Below, one piece after another: positions 43,081 through 50,945 of a DNA stretch of 64,000 nucleotides. Position 1 is the stretch's first letter; each line of letters begins with the position of its first letter. The notes beneath the pieces are model-generated. The model did not search any database and was not told the DNA's origin. It saw only the letters and a program-made list of their open reading frames with translations. Source of the DNA: Geothrix rubra (GTDB lineage: Bacteria; Acidobacteriota; Holophagae; Holophagales; Holophagaceae). The stretch spans positions 310,001 to 374,000 of the forward strand of contig NZ_BSDD01000003.1 in the NCBI RefSeq assembly GCF_030268065.1, written 5' to 3'. Position numbers and translations under genes: made by a program.

Positions 43081-43084
43081 ACGG

Positions 43085-43771
43085 TCAGTTCATCCGGATG
43101 GAGACTGAAACGGCGATGCGGTCCATGGGGTGCTGGTGGTTGTAGAGGTAGTAGCCATCCCCAGCGTAGTCGATATACACATCGTCGTCGTCGTACCAGG
43201 TGTCGGACCAGTATTCAGGCCAGGGATCCAGGACACTGAACCAGAACCCGCCGAACTGGAAGCGCGGGTGCCCCTCGAACACGATCAGGGGCTGGCTGTA
43301 GATGCGGAAGACACGGCTCGGACCGAAATGGGATCGATACCGATCCTCAGGAATGCGGTAGCCCTGGTATCCCCCGCGCTGCTGCCAGCTCCGGTGCTCG
43401 ACGCGCCAGTCCAGTGCTCGATGTCCCTGCCAGATGCCCCGGCGCTCCGCCACGGGCCCACGGGGCTCCGGCCGAGGCGGCCGCTGGGCCCGGCGCTCGT
43501 GCCGCTGGTCCCGCTGGCGGGCGGCCTGCTGCTGCTGGTCCCGCTGCCGGTCGGCCTGCGCCCGCCTGGCATCCTCCTGCCGCTGGCGCGGCTGCTCCTG
43601 TGGGTTCCGGTCGGAAGGCTCCCTGGGTGGCCGCGCCGGCCGGGCCTCTTCTCTCTTCGCCTTCTGGGGCTTGTCCTCCCGTTCCTGCCGATCCCGCTGC
43701 CCATAGGCGGGAATGACCGCCCAGAGGAGCAGCGGCAGCATTCCCGCACGGATGAGCTCGACTCGTTTCAT
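43085..43771 (-). CDS. Secreted Arg/Gln-rich protein with aromatic C-terminal domain
   Basis: A 228-residue exported protein. The signal peptide ends at AVIPAYG. About 85 residues of low-complexity sequence rich in R, Q, E, K and P follow, probably unfolded and strongly basic. A compact C-terminal part (from about 110) is rich in tryptophan, tyrosine and aspartate (FGGFWFSVLDPWPEYW, WYDDDDVYIDYAGDGYYLYN). The last section resembles small periplasmic stress-related domains seen with YXWGXW-like proteins, though I cannot name one. GGAGG lies eight bases before the ATG. The basic linker could bind nucleic acid, anionic polymer or peptidoglycan. Confidence 0.75.
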   Translation of the reverse strand: MKRVELIRAGMLPLLLWAVIPAYGQRDRQEREDKPQKAKREEARPARPPREPSDRNPQEQPRQRQEDARRAQADRQRDQQQQAARQRDQRHERRAQRPPRPEPRGPVAERRGIWQGHRALDWRVEHRSWQQRGGYQGYRIPEDRYRSHFGPSRVFRIYSQPLIVFEGHPRFQFGGFWFSVLDPWPEYWSDTWYDDDDVYIDYAGDGYYLYNHQHPMDRIAVSVSIRMN

Positions 43772-44294
43772 GTGAGATTCCTCCCTGACAGACCTTCCAT
43801 GTGTCCCTCCCGGATGCCGCTCAGGTGCCGGTGACCAGGGCCTTCAGGGCCCGCTCCTCCAGGGCGTGCTGGCGCCGGATTTGGCGCTTCAGGAGGCTTC
43901 GGGGCGGCCCCGGGTCCTGGCGTCCCATGCTTCCGAGCCATGGGCGATCCCGATGGATATGGCGGCCATCATGGCCGATCCGCGCGGATGGCCGCTGTTC
44001 CGGGGTATGCCGGTGTTGCGCAGGCCTGCTGCAGAGGCACCCCGTCCATCGGCCGCCCCCACGCCCTCCCTGGCTCGGACGTCCCGGCCCGCCGTCGGGC
44101 TGGACACGGCGCGGGAGCCGGTGGCGGGAATGGCGGAAGAGGCTGACCCTGGGGGTACGCCCCAGGACGCGCCCGGCCGGCCCCGGCCCGCCCGGCGGCC
44201 GCCGGCGAAATCGGAACCGACGCGCGGGGACTCCGCGAGGTGCCTGCCTGCATCGCGGTGGGAATCGCAGATCCCGGTTGCGCTCGAGCAAGGT
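43772..44294. other. 523-base stretch without a convincing gene
   Basis: Several open frames cross this GC-rich stretch on both strands (for example 43821-44291 minus), but all are dominated by R, P, G and A with no domain, signal peptide or good ribosome site. It probably contains the promoter of the downstream secreted protein; no clear promoter elements are visible. Confidence 0.5.
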
Positions 44295-45164
44295 TCATCC
44301 TCCTTTGGATTCAGGCGACACGCCGACCAGCTCGGCGGGCTGGTCCTGGGTCGAATCGAAGGGGCCGGCATCCATCCCGGCCCCCGGCCTGGCCAGCCAG
44401 TCCCGCAACGCCTCGTTGAAGGCCTCCGGCTGCTCGAAGGCCACGAGATGACCAGCGCGAGGGATGAGCTTCAGCTGGGCGCCGGGGATGGCCTTCGCCA
44501 GGGCCTCGGATTCGAGGGTGGGGATGATGGCATCGTCCTCCCCCGCGATCACCAGGGTCGGCACCCGGATTCCCCCCAGCCACTCCCGCGCATCAGGCCG
44601 CTCGGCCATTCCCAGGAGGGCGCCGACGACCCCATCAGGCCGGGAGGATGCCATGAGATGCCGCACGGCCTGGGCCATGGCGGCGTCGGTGTTGGCGGCG
44701 GAAAGCATCTTCGGCGCCATGGCCTCCACCAGGCTCTGGGTGCCCTCGGTCCCGACCTTCGCCGCGGCCTCGCGGCGCGCGGCAGCAGCTTCAGGCGAGT
44801 CCGCACCGGCCTTCGTGCCCACCAGCACCAGCCCTCTGACGGCCTTGGGGAAGGCCCTCGCGAAAGCCAGGGCCACGTAGCCGCCCATGGAATGGCCCAG
44901 GAGGATGACGGAGGGCGCATTCAGCTGCTGGACCAGGGCCCCGAGATCCTCCGCGTAGCGGCTCATCGGCACGGGACCGGGCAAGGCCCCGCTCCTTCCG
45001 AACCCCCGCAGGTCCGGCACGATGACCCGACAATTCGACCGGAAGGCCCCCACCTGGCCGGCCCACGCACCGCCGTTCAGCGGGAATCCGTGGACGAACA
45101 GCAACGGGAGGCCCTTGCCCAGGTCCGTGTAGGCGATCTGGATTCCATTCAGGTTGGCACGCAT
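44295..45164 (-). CDS. Alpha/beta-hydrolase
   Basis: A 289-residue alpha/beta-hydrolase. The oxyanion segment VHGFPLNGGAW, the nucleophile elbow LLGHSMGGYVAL (serine near residue 95), the acid in VIAGEDDAIIPT and the histidine in PRAGHLVAFEQP form a complete triad. No signal peptide is present. It resembles general esterase/haloperoxidase-like hydrolases of the 3-oxoadipate enol-lactonase type; substrate cannot be inferred. The C-terminal 20 residues beyond the core are unusual and acidic. It precedes the unassigned stretch and lies 37 bases downstream of dps on the same strand. Confidence 0.88.
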   Translation of the reverse strand: MRANLNGIQIAYTDLGKGLPLLFVHGFPLNGGAWAGQVGAFRSNCRVIVPDLRGFGRSGALPGPVPMSRYAEDLGALVQQLNAPSVILLGHSMGGYVALAFARAFPKAVRGLVLVGTKAGADSPEAAAARREAAAKVGTEGTQSLVEAMAPKMLSAANTDAAMAQAVRHLMASSRPDGVVGALLGMAERPDAREWLGGIRVPTLVIAGEDDAIIPTLESEALAKAIPGAQLKLIPRAGHLVAFEQPEAFNEALRDWLARPGAGMDAGPFDSTQDQPAELVGVSPESKGG

Positions 45165-45200
45165 GGCTGACCTCCACCTCCTTCCTGGACCATGGGCTTG

Positions 45201-45698
45201 TCAGGCATGGACAACCTCATGGGGTTTCGAGACTTCCTGGTGCGCCTGCAGCATCCAGAGCGCCTTGTCCATGGCGCGGCTGATGCTCGTATAGAGATCG
45301 GCCGTATCCGGATCGCCGAGCTCGCTGGCCTCCTGGACCGCATGCCGGGTGTGCCGCGTGTAGTTCCGGTAGCGGTCCACCATGGCCTCGACGTGCAGCC
45401 TGCTGTCCCGCGCGTCGAGGGGGTACTCGTCGAGGCGGGAGACCCGGGCCGCGGCCCGGATCGTTCCGAGGGCCTGGCCGCCCATGCTGACCGCGCGTTC
45501 CGCGAGGTCGTCCCCGAAGGCGGTCAGCTGCACGTACAGCGAGTCGAACAGCAGGTGCAGCCCATAGAAGTTCGGACCCTTCACGTTCCAGTGGGCCTGT
45601 TTGGTCTGGTACGCGAGATCCAGCGTGTCGGCCAGGGACTGGTTCAGCAGCTCGACCAGGTGCTTCGTCGTCTTGGAATCGAACATCATCTTGCTCAT
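45201..45698 (-). CDS. dps: Dps-family DNA-protection/ferritin-like protein
   Basis: A 165-residue ferritin-like protein that oxidises and stores iron and protects DNA during stress. The ferroxidase-site helices are visible: KQAHWNVKGPNFYGLHLLFDSLY contains the conserved H and D, and AERAVSMGGQALGT the glutamate. Length matches the Dps dodecamer subunit. The start at 45698 is set by TGGAGGAACTCCTG; an upstream TTG frame adds only MEELL-type residues overlapping that site. It is part of a run of single stress genes on the same strand (43-48 kb). Confidence 0.93.
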   Translation of the reverse strand: MSKMMFDSKTTKHLVELLNQSLADTLDLAYQTKQAHWNVKGPNFYGLHLLFDSLYVQLTAFGDDLAERAVSMGGQALGTIRAAARVSRLDEYPLDARDSRLHVEAMVDRYRNYTRHTRHAVQEASELGDPDTADLYTSISRAMDKALWMLQAHQEVSKPHEVVHA

Positions 45699-45789
45699 CA
45701 GGAGTTCCTCCAATAAGGGACGACCAGAGGCGAGTCAGATGACCATGACCCCCGCCACCGGCCAGACTTGGGCCCGGGCCTCCGCCCGT

Positions 45790-46065
45790 TCAGCCCCGCA
45801 GGTGGTCCGCCGCATCCGACAATCCGCGCGAGAGATCGCTCGAGGCCAGCACGGTGCGCTCCCGAAGACCGTCCCAGGCCGTTCCGGCCGCATCAGCCAG
45901 GTTTCCCGCCTCCCGCTTGGCGCGGCGCGCGAGATCCTTGAGGTCCCCACGGAGTTCGGGTCCTGATTTGGGAGTGGTCAGGGCGATGATGATCCCCCCG
46001 ACAGCGGCGCCTGCGATGAAGGTCATCAGCATGGGCATCATGGAGGAAGGGTTTTCCTGGCTCAT
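45790..46065 (-). CDS. YtxH-domain stress protein
   Basis: A 91-residue protein with an N-terminal membrane helix (MTFIAGAAVGGIIIALTTP), the turn KSGPELRGDLKDLARRAKRE and a helical C-terminal part (AAGTAWDGLRERTVLASSDL) as in YtxH proteins. It is clearly related to the shorter YtxH protein at 21.3 kb, sharing the TTPK-GPELRGD core. AAAGGAG sits eight bases before the ATG at 46065; the frame to 46161 has no site. Members are induced by general stress in several bacteria, but their molecular role is unknown. Confidence 0.82.
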   Translation of the reverse strand: MSQENPSSMMPMLMTFIAGAAVGGIIIALTTPKSGPELRGDLKDLARRAKREAGNLADAAGTAWDGLRERTVLASSDLSRGLSDAADHLRG

Positions 46066-46239
46066 GGTCAGTACTCCTTTGGATGTTCCGGTTGGGATGC
46101 CCCGCGATCGGGGAAGGCCGGCACGATGCCGGTACCTGCGGGGTTGGCACTGGGATTCCACGGCGCCCGATCGGGGCCCCCGCGACCCTGCGGCCGGATG
46201 GGAAGGCCCCGTTCACCGGTTCGATGCCGGGGAGCAGGA

Positions 46240-46389
46240 CTAGAGGGCCCGCCTGCCCTGGATGATCCGCACCAGGACAATGATGATGGCGAGCACGAGC
46301 AGCACATGGATGAAGCCGCCCAGGGTGTAGGCGCTGACGAGGCCCACTGCCCAGAGAACGATCAAGATCACCGCGATGGTCCATAACAT
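46240..46389 (-). CDS. Lmo0937-family small membrane protein
   Basis: A 49-residue protein consisting of two membrane helices: MLWTIAVILIVLWAVGLVSA and FIHVLLVLAIIIVLVRIIQG, ending RRAL. This matches the Lmo0937 family of tiny envelope proteins found near stress genes. An AGGAGG site lies six bases before the ATG. The frame can be extended to 46458 but without support. It may alter membrane properties under stress; there is no experimental role I can cite. Confidence 0.8.
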   Translation of the reverse strand: MLWTIAVILIVLWAVGLVSAYTLGGFIHVLLVLAIIIVLVRIIQGRRAL

Positions 46390-46435
46390 AGAGCCCTCCT
46401 GGGCCAGGCCTGAGTACTTCCGAATGGATGGCGAA

Positions 46436-46723
46436 TCATGGTTTTCCCGAAGATCCATGGAACATGCCCTCGATCTCGAGCCAGGACTGTTCGATCCCGG
46501 CCTTCAGGCTTTCCCATGTGTCGTCGCTGGCGACCTTCAGGCTGAGGAGGTGATTCTGGGCCTCGTCCCGTTTGCGCTGCAGGGCCTCCACAGCCAGGTC
46601 GGCCCCGGCCCCCGCAGCGACCTGTCCGGACTTGATGTTCGCCCTGAGGGCGTCGAGCTCGGCTGTCCGTCGCGCCAGTTCCGCTTCCAGCTTGTCTTCA
46701 AACGCTTTCCTGCTGTCCGGCAT
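46436..46723 (-). CDS. Small soluble coiled-coil protein (unknown function)
   Basis: A 95-residue, almost entirely helical, charged protein (FEDKLEAELARRTAELDALRANI, EALQRKRDEAQNHLLSLKVA, DDTWESLKAGIEQSWLEIEG). It resembles small DUF proteins made of one long coiled coil and placed next to YtxH and Lmo0937-like genes. No signal peptide or membrane segment is present. An AGGGGGG stretch lies six bases upstream of the ATG. It lies 46 bases upstream of the Lmo0937-type gene, on the same strand. Structural or chaperone-like function is possible. Confidence 0.72.
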   Translation of the reverse strand: MPDSRKAFEDKLEAELARRTAELDALRANIKSGQVAAGAGADLAVEALQRKRDEAQNHLLSLKVASDDTWESLKAGIEQSWLEIEGMFHGSSGKP

Positions 46724-46951
46724 GGATCCCCCCTTGCGATGGCCTTCCGCACCTGGACGAGGCGCCCGGGAACGACGTGGGCGCGACGCCCAGCCGCGAT
46801 GCGGATGTGGGTTCCCTTGCGCCTCGGCCGGCGTGCCGCAGCGACGGGGTCGCTGCGGGATTCCAGGCGCGGGTCCTCGGCTCGGGGCCCCTGTTCGATG
46901 CGGTCCCCGCCTGGACCCCTGGACGGGCCAGGGATCCAGGCGGGAAGGGCA

Positions 46952-47722
46952 TCAGGACTTCGGGACGTACATCTTGTTGTTCACGTGCCTCACGCCCTTG
47001 ATGTCCTCGGTGAGCTTGCCCACCAGGTCCTTCTCGGCGGCGTTCTGCGCCTCCCCGTGCAGGGTCACCACGCCATCCTTGGTGGTCACCTTCGTGGCCA
47101 TGGCGTGGGTGGACTTGTGGAAGAGGAGGGTCGTCTTGACCTGGGCCGTGATGGAGGCGTCATCCACCTTCTCGGCCATGGTCTTGGGAGCCGGCTTGGC
47201 GGGCTTCTGCACGGTCATCTCGTTGCGGACCTGCATGACGCCGTCGATGTCGTTGACGTATTCGCTCGTCAGCTGCTTCTGCGCCTCGGAGTCCGCCTCT
47301 CCCCGGAGGGTGACGATGCCATCCTGGGTGGTCACCTCAGTCCCGGTGGCACTGACATTCCTGTGGAAGGCCAGTGCGGTCTTGACCTTCAGGGTGATCC
47401 AGCTGTCCGAATGTTCGGCGGGCTGTTCACCGGCCAGCGCGAGCTGGTTGTTCACGCTCTTCACCCCCGGCAGGCCGGCGACCGTCTCCTCCGCCAGGGT
47501 CTTGTGGTACTCCGTGGCCACGGTGCCCGTGAGCGTCACCACACCCTCCGAGGAAGCCACCTTGATGGCGTCATTCTTCAGGTAGGTCTTGAAGTTGTAG
47601 CTGTCCCTGGCCGTGGCCTCGATCCGGTCGTCCGGCTGGGAGGCCTGCACGATGCCTGCGCCCATGACCAGCGCGGCCGGGATCAGGATCGAGGCGTAGG
47701 AATTCAATTTGAAGGTTCGCAT
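46952..47722 (-). CDS. Periplasmic protein with three BON domains
   Basis: A 256-residue exported protein, with signal peptide ASILIPAALVMGAGIVQAS. Three BON domains follow (about 33-95, 105-170 and 185-254), each with the pattern VKVASSEGVVTLTGTV, VTTQDGIVTLRGEA and VTTKDGVVTLHGEA, separated by short linkers including a lysine/proline segment. BON proteins such as OsmY bind phospholipid membranes and protect the envelope during osmotic stress. Three copies make this longer than OsmY (two). AGAGGA precedes the ATG. Confidence 0.9.
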   Translation of the reverse strand: MRTFKLNSYASILIPAALVMGAGIVQASQPDDRIEATARDSYNFKTYLKNDAIKVASSEGVVTLTGTVATEYHKTLAEETVAGLPGVKSVNNQLALAGEQPAEHSDSWITLKVKTALAFHRNVSATGTEVTTQDGIVTLRGEADSEAQKQLTSEYVNDIDGVMQVRNEMTVQKPAKPAPKTMAEKVDDASITAQVKTTLLFHKSTHAMATKVTTKDGVVTLHGEAQNAAEKDLVGKLTEDIKGVRHVNNKMYVPKS

Positions 47723-47926
47723 GGTTCATCCTCTTGTTCTGCCCCGTATGGGGCGACGTGGTGGGAGGGGATTGCAGCTGAACCCGCCCCGACCCGAGCC
47801 GGGCCAGGGAAGGCGTGGAAGCGATGGGCCATCCGGACACCGGGGGTTCCGAACACCCGGCGGCTCCGGATCGGCCGATCGCGACGGTTGAAACAGCGAA
47901 AGCGGGTCATGGGACGGATTCGCATG

Positions 47927-48280
47927 CTACTTCTTCATGGTTCGGGGATGGTGCAGCCCAGCCTTGGGCTGGTGCATCCCGGGCCGGGTCTCGTCCTCTT
48001 CGTCCGGTTTGGCGTCGCGCTTGGCAGCGTCAGCCCCGGTCTTCGGCAGGGCGTCCGTGGGCGGAGGGAGGTACAGGCCGGGCTTGGCCGTCTGCGGGTT
48101 CTGGGGCGGCCGGGCACCCTGGCTGGAAGGGGCGGGTTGGACCTCCCGGCCGGGCCTCGGGCTCAGCTCCGGCGTGGGACGCGGAAGCTCCGGATCCGGT
48201 TTGGGTTCCCCCACCGGGAGGGCGGGGTTGCGAACCTTGCCCATCTTCGGTTTCGGCTCAGGGTGGTGATGGATCGTCAT
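47927..48280 (-). CDS. Small Pro/Lys-rich protein, unknown function
   Basis: A 117-residue low-complexity protein, very rich in proline, lysine and glutamate (PEPKPKMGKVRNPALPVGEP, PDPELPRPTPELSPRPGREV), starting MTIHHHPE. No signal peptide, membrane helix or domain is visible. It is probably disordered. AAAGGAGA seven bases before the ATG at 48280 supports expression; an in-frame extension to 48592 is GC-biased and unsupported. It stands at the head of the leftward stress-gene run. Confidence 0.6.
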   Translation of the reverse strand: MTIHHHPEPKPKMGKVRNPALPVGEPKPDPELPRPTPELSPRPGREVQPAPSSQGARPPQNPQTAKPGLYLPPPTDALPKTGADAAKRDAKPDEEDETRPGMHQPKAGLHHPRTMKK

Positions 48281-48718
48281 GAAGGTCTCCTTTGCGGACG
48301 TGGCGAGGCCGCGACCGCGGATGGGCCCACGGCGTGGGCGTGAAAAGGAGCCGGGCTGGAGCCTGCCTGCAGGAGCATCCGGGGTGGACCCGCCGTCATC
48401 CGGGGGAGCCGCAGCCGTTCCAGGGATGCCGCGTCCTTCCGAAGGCGGGGAAGCGGCCTGGGGCCTCGATCGCCGGAAGGACTTCCCGGCTCGGGGACGG
48501 AAGGCGGCGTGACACCCACAGAAAAGCCACGCCGCGTGGCCAGCGTTCCTGCTCTCATGGTCGGGATCCTTTCCAGCACCTGGATGAAGCATTTTTTATT
48601 CCGAATCATAAATATATTTATTTTAATATATTTAAACGCAACCCGGCCGAGGACCGCCCTGGCTTTCCAGTCGGAATGACCTACCCTTCCATTCAGTTCG
48701 AAAGGAACGAGGCTCCGA
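48281..48718. other. Divergent regulatory region with AT-rich island
   Basis: This 438-base gap separates the leftward stress genes from the rightward sigma-54 activator. Positions 48591-48637 are almost purely A/T, unlike anything else in the window, and include the perfect 14-bp palindrome ATAAATATATTTAT (48608-48621). A further open frame on the minus strand (48277-48609) looks non-coding. Confidence 0.65.
48608..48621. promoter_or_regulatory. AT-rich perfect palindrome
   Basis: ATAAATATATTTAT reads the same on both strands. A second ATATATTTA follows at 48627. It lies about 100 bases upstream of the activator gene and may be an operator or an intrinsically melting promoter element. Confidence 0.45.
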
Positions 48719-50407
48719 TTGGGAATTGATCAGCTGGATCATCGAGAGCTGCTGGAATTGGACTCGGAGGGCGGCTTGATCCGCTTCGCCGGGCAGCGTG
48801 CCCTGCTCATCGATGCCGTCGCGATGGGGCTTCTCCGGAAGTACCTGATCGAGAACTTCGGCCACACGGCCGCCCGCACCGTGCTCACCCAGTTCGGCTT
48901 CGCCCATGGCTGGCGCATGGCCGAGGCCATGCGCGCCGAGTTCAAGTGGGACAACGACCTGGAATGGCAGGAGGCCGGCATCCGGATCCACGCCCTCGAG
49001 GGCCTCTTCCGCGTCGATCCGCCAAACCAGGGCCCCCTCTCCAAGGAGGGCATGGTGGCCTTCGGGTCCTACGAGGCGGAGCAGCACCTCCTGCACTTCG
49101 GCCGATCGGACGTGCCGGTGTGCTGGACCCTCTGTGGGCTCCTCAGCGGGTACCAGAGCCGGAGCACGGGCCGGGAGATCTATGTCCTCGAGGACCGTTG
49201 CGTCTGCAAGGGACACGCCGCCTGCCATTTTTTCGGGAAGACGCGCGAGGAGTGGGGCGAGGAGAGGACCGCCGATCTCCGCTACTTCGTGCCCAGCCTC
49301 CTCAAGGAGTGCCTCGAAGTCTCGCTCCATCGGGTCACCGAATCCCTGAAGTCCTCCGAGCGGAAGCTCCGCGATCACCGGCGCATGCTCGTCCGGGTGG
49401 CGCGCGATGTCGAGGAACCGCTGGGGATCGTCGCCAGGAGTTCCAGGATGCGTCAGGTCGTGGACCTCGCCCGCCGGGTCGCCAAGGTCGATTCCACGGT
49501 CCTCATCACCGGCGAGAGCGGTTCCGGCAAGGAACGGGTGGCGCGGTTCATCCACGACGAGTCGATGCGCGCCTCAGGCCCCTTCATCGCCCTGAACTGC
49601 GGGGCCATCACCGAGACGCTGCTGGAGAGCGAACTCTTCGGGCATGCGCGGGGGGCCTTCTCCGGGGCGACCCAGGACCGGCCGGGCCTGTTCGAGGCGG
49701 CCAACCGCGGGACGCTGCTCCTCGACGAGGTCGGCGAGGTCTCCCCCGGCATGCAGGTCAAACTCCTGCGGGCCATCCAGGAACGGGAGATCCGGCGCGT
49801 CGGGGAGAACAAGAGCCGTCCGATCGATGTGCGGATCCTCGCCGCGACCAACCGGGACCTTGCCCTCGGCGTCACCTCGGGTGCCTTCCGGCAGGATCTC
49901 TACTACCGGCTCAAGGTCGTCGAGCTGCACGTGCCCCCCCTCCGCGAGCGCCTGGAGGACATCCTGCCGCTCGCCAGGGTCCTGCTCGCCGGCTCGGCCC
50001 TGGCCATGAAGCGCACCATCACGGGCATATCGCCGGTCGCGGCGGACCAGCTGATGCGCTACGCGTGGCCCGGCAACGTCCGCGAGCTCGAGAACACCAT
50101 GGAACGCGCTGTCGCGCTGGCCCCTGGGGACCGGGTGGAACTCGAGGATCTTCCCGAGGAGATCCGCAACGCCTTCCCCATCCCTCTGCCCAGCATGGGC
50201 GCCGTGCGGCCACTCGATGAGATCGAGAAGGAGTACATCCTGTCCGCGCTCGATCTGAACGGCGGCAACCAGACCCGCACGGCCGAGCAGCTGCAGATCG
50301 GTTCGACGACGCTGTACCGCAGGCTCAAGAGCTATGGCGCAACCAGCGGAGAACGTGGAATCCGGAAGGTCCCCCTGCCGGAACCCGACCCGACGGCATC
50401 CCTCTAG
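48719..50407 (+). CDS. XylR/NtrC-family sigma-54-dependent activator with V4R sensor domain
   Basis: A 562-residue enhancer-binding protein. Residues about 5-195 are the XylR N-terminal and V4R ligand-sensing domain (GGLIRFAGQRALLIDAVAMG and the cysteine-bearing DRCVCKGHAACHF). About 240-470 is the AAA+ domain (Walker A ITGESGSGKERVAR, GAFSGA sigma-54 contact loop, LLLDEVGEV, R-finger region). The end is a Fis-type helix-turn-helix (LNGGNQTRTAEQLQIGSTTLYRRLKSYGA). The TTG at 48719 is used because GAGG lies upstream and the family N-terminus begins there. GAFSGA replaces the usual GAFTGA. Its targets are probably nearby, but no clear -24/-12 promoter was found. Confidence 0.92.
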   Translation: MGIDQLDHRELLELDSEGGLIRFAGQRALLIDAVAMGLLRKYLIENFGHTAARTVLTQFGFAHGWRMAEAMRAEFKWDNDLEWQEAGIRIHALEGLFRVDPPNQGPLSKEGMVAFGSYEAEQHLLHFGRSDVPVCWTLCGLLSGYQSRSTGREIYVLEDRCVCKGHAACHFFGKTREEWGEERTADLRYFVPSLLKECLEVSLHRVTESLKSSERKLRDHRRMLVRVARDVEEPLGIVARSSRMRQVVDLARRVAKVDSTVLITGESGSGKERVARFIHDESMRASGPFIALNCGAITETLLESELFGHARGAFSGATQDRPGLFEAANRGTLLLDEVGEVSPGMQVKLLRAIQEREIRRVGENKSRPIDVRILAATNRDLALGVTSGAFRQDLYYRLKVVELHVPPLRERLEDILPLARVLLAGSALAMKRTITGISPVAADQLMRYAWPGNVRELENTMERAVALAPGDRVELEDLPEEIRNAFPIPLPSMGAVRPLDEIEKEYILSALDLNGGNQTRTAEQLQIGSTTLYRRLKSYGATSGERGIRKVPLPEPDPTASL

Positions 50408-50426
50408 GGCGCCCGCCCCGAAAAAA

Positions 50427-50446
50427 ATGCAACCAGGGGGTTGCAT
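50427..50446. promoter_or_regulatory. Operator 1 of the ArsR-type regulator
   Basis: ATGCAACC-AGGG-GGTTGCAT is a perfect palindrome with 8-bp arms. It overlaps the -35 element (TTGCAT, 50441-50446) of a promoter with TAACAT at 50463-50468. Confidence 0.7.
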
Positions 50447-50466
50447 CAATCTCCGAAGCGCTTAAC

Positions 50467-50486
50467 ATGCAACTCGGAGGTTGCCC
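50467..50486. promoter_or_regulatory. Operator 2 of the ArsR-type regulator
   Basis: ATGCAAC-N6-GTTGC repeats the geometry of operator 1 exactly 40 bp downstream, with the last two bases degenerate. It covers the ribosome-binding site (GGAGG) of the SRPBCC gene. Confidence 0.65.
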
Positions 50487-50945
50487 ATGACGGCATCAAG
50501 CACCGACAGCATCAGGAAGGAGATCCATCTCCGCGCCCCCCGGACCCGGGTCTGGAAGGCGCTGGCGGACGCGGACGAGTTCGGCACCTGGTTCGGGATG
50601 AAGCTGGAGGGGCGCTTCGTGCCCGGCCAGCCGGTCTTCGGGCGGATCACCCATCCGAACTACCAGCACATCCACCTGGAGATGCGGATCGAGCGCATGG
50701 AGCCCGAGTCCCTCTTCTCCTACCGGTGGCATCCCTACCCCATGGATGCGGCGAAGGACTATTCGCAGGAGCCCATGACCCTCGTGGAGTTCCGGCTCGA
50801 AGCGGCCGAGGGCGGCACCCTGCTCCGGGTGGTGGAGTCCGGCTTCGACCGGCTGCCGCCCGAGCGGCGCGACGAGGCCTTCCGCATGAACGAGGCCGGG
50901 TGGGCGGGCCAGCTGCCCCGGATCGAACGCCATGTCACGGCCTGA
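50487..50945 (+). CDS. SRPBCC (AHSA1-type) domain protein
   Basis: A 152-residue single-domain protein of the START/SRPBCC superfamily. The N-terminal IRKEIHLRAPRTRVWKALAD and FGTWFGMKLEGRFVPGQPVFG, and the C-terminal RRDEAFRMNEAGWAGQLPRIERHV, match AHSA1 proteins, which bind hydrophobic ligands in a deep cavity. GGAGG lies six bases before the ATG. The gene overlaps the downstream ArsR gene by 14 bases; SRPBCC-ArsR pairs are common and usually mean the ArsR controls its partner. Ligand unknown. Confidence 0.9.
   Translation: MTASSTDSIRKEIHLRAPRTRVWKALADADEFGTWFGMKLEGRFVPGQPVFGRITHPNYQHIHLEMRIERMEPESLFSYRWHPYPMDAAKDYSQEPMTLVEFRLEAAEGGTLLRVVESGFDRLPPERRDEAFRMNEAGWAGQLPRIERHVTA

Larger units (their letters stand above)
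42614..43084. other. Intergenic region upstream of cheB-cheR hybrid
   Basis: About 470 bases hold only one candidate small gene (42722-42919, minus) and a long inverted repeat (43019-43080). I see no clear sigma-70 promoter for the hybrid gene; its start is preceded by a modest GAGGGGACGG. Confidence 0.5.

Noticed and set aside
43821-44291. Possible 156-residue gene on the minus strand
   Set aside because: R/P/G/H-rich composition typical of GC-driven frames, no ribosome site, no domain.
46143-46160. TTGGCAC-like sequence resembling a sigma-54 -24 element
   Set aside because: The -12 half is wrong (CC in place of GC) and no gene starts downstream on that strand.
48277-48609. Possible 110-residue gene upstream of the Pro-rich protein
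   Set aside because: Starts in the AT island without a good ribosome site for the first ATG; sequence is R/P/S-rich and has no domain.
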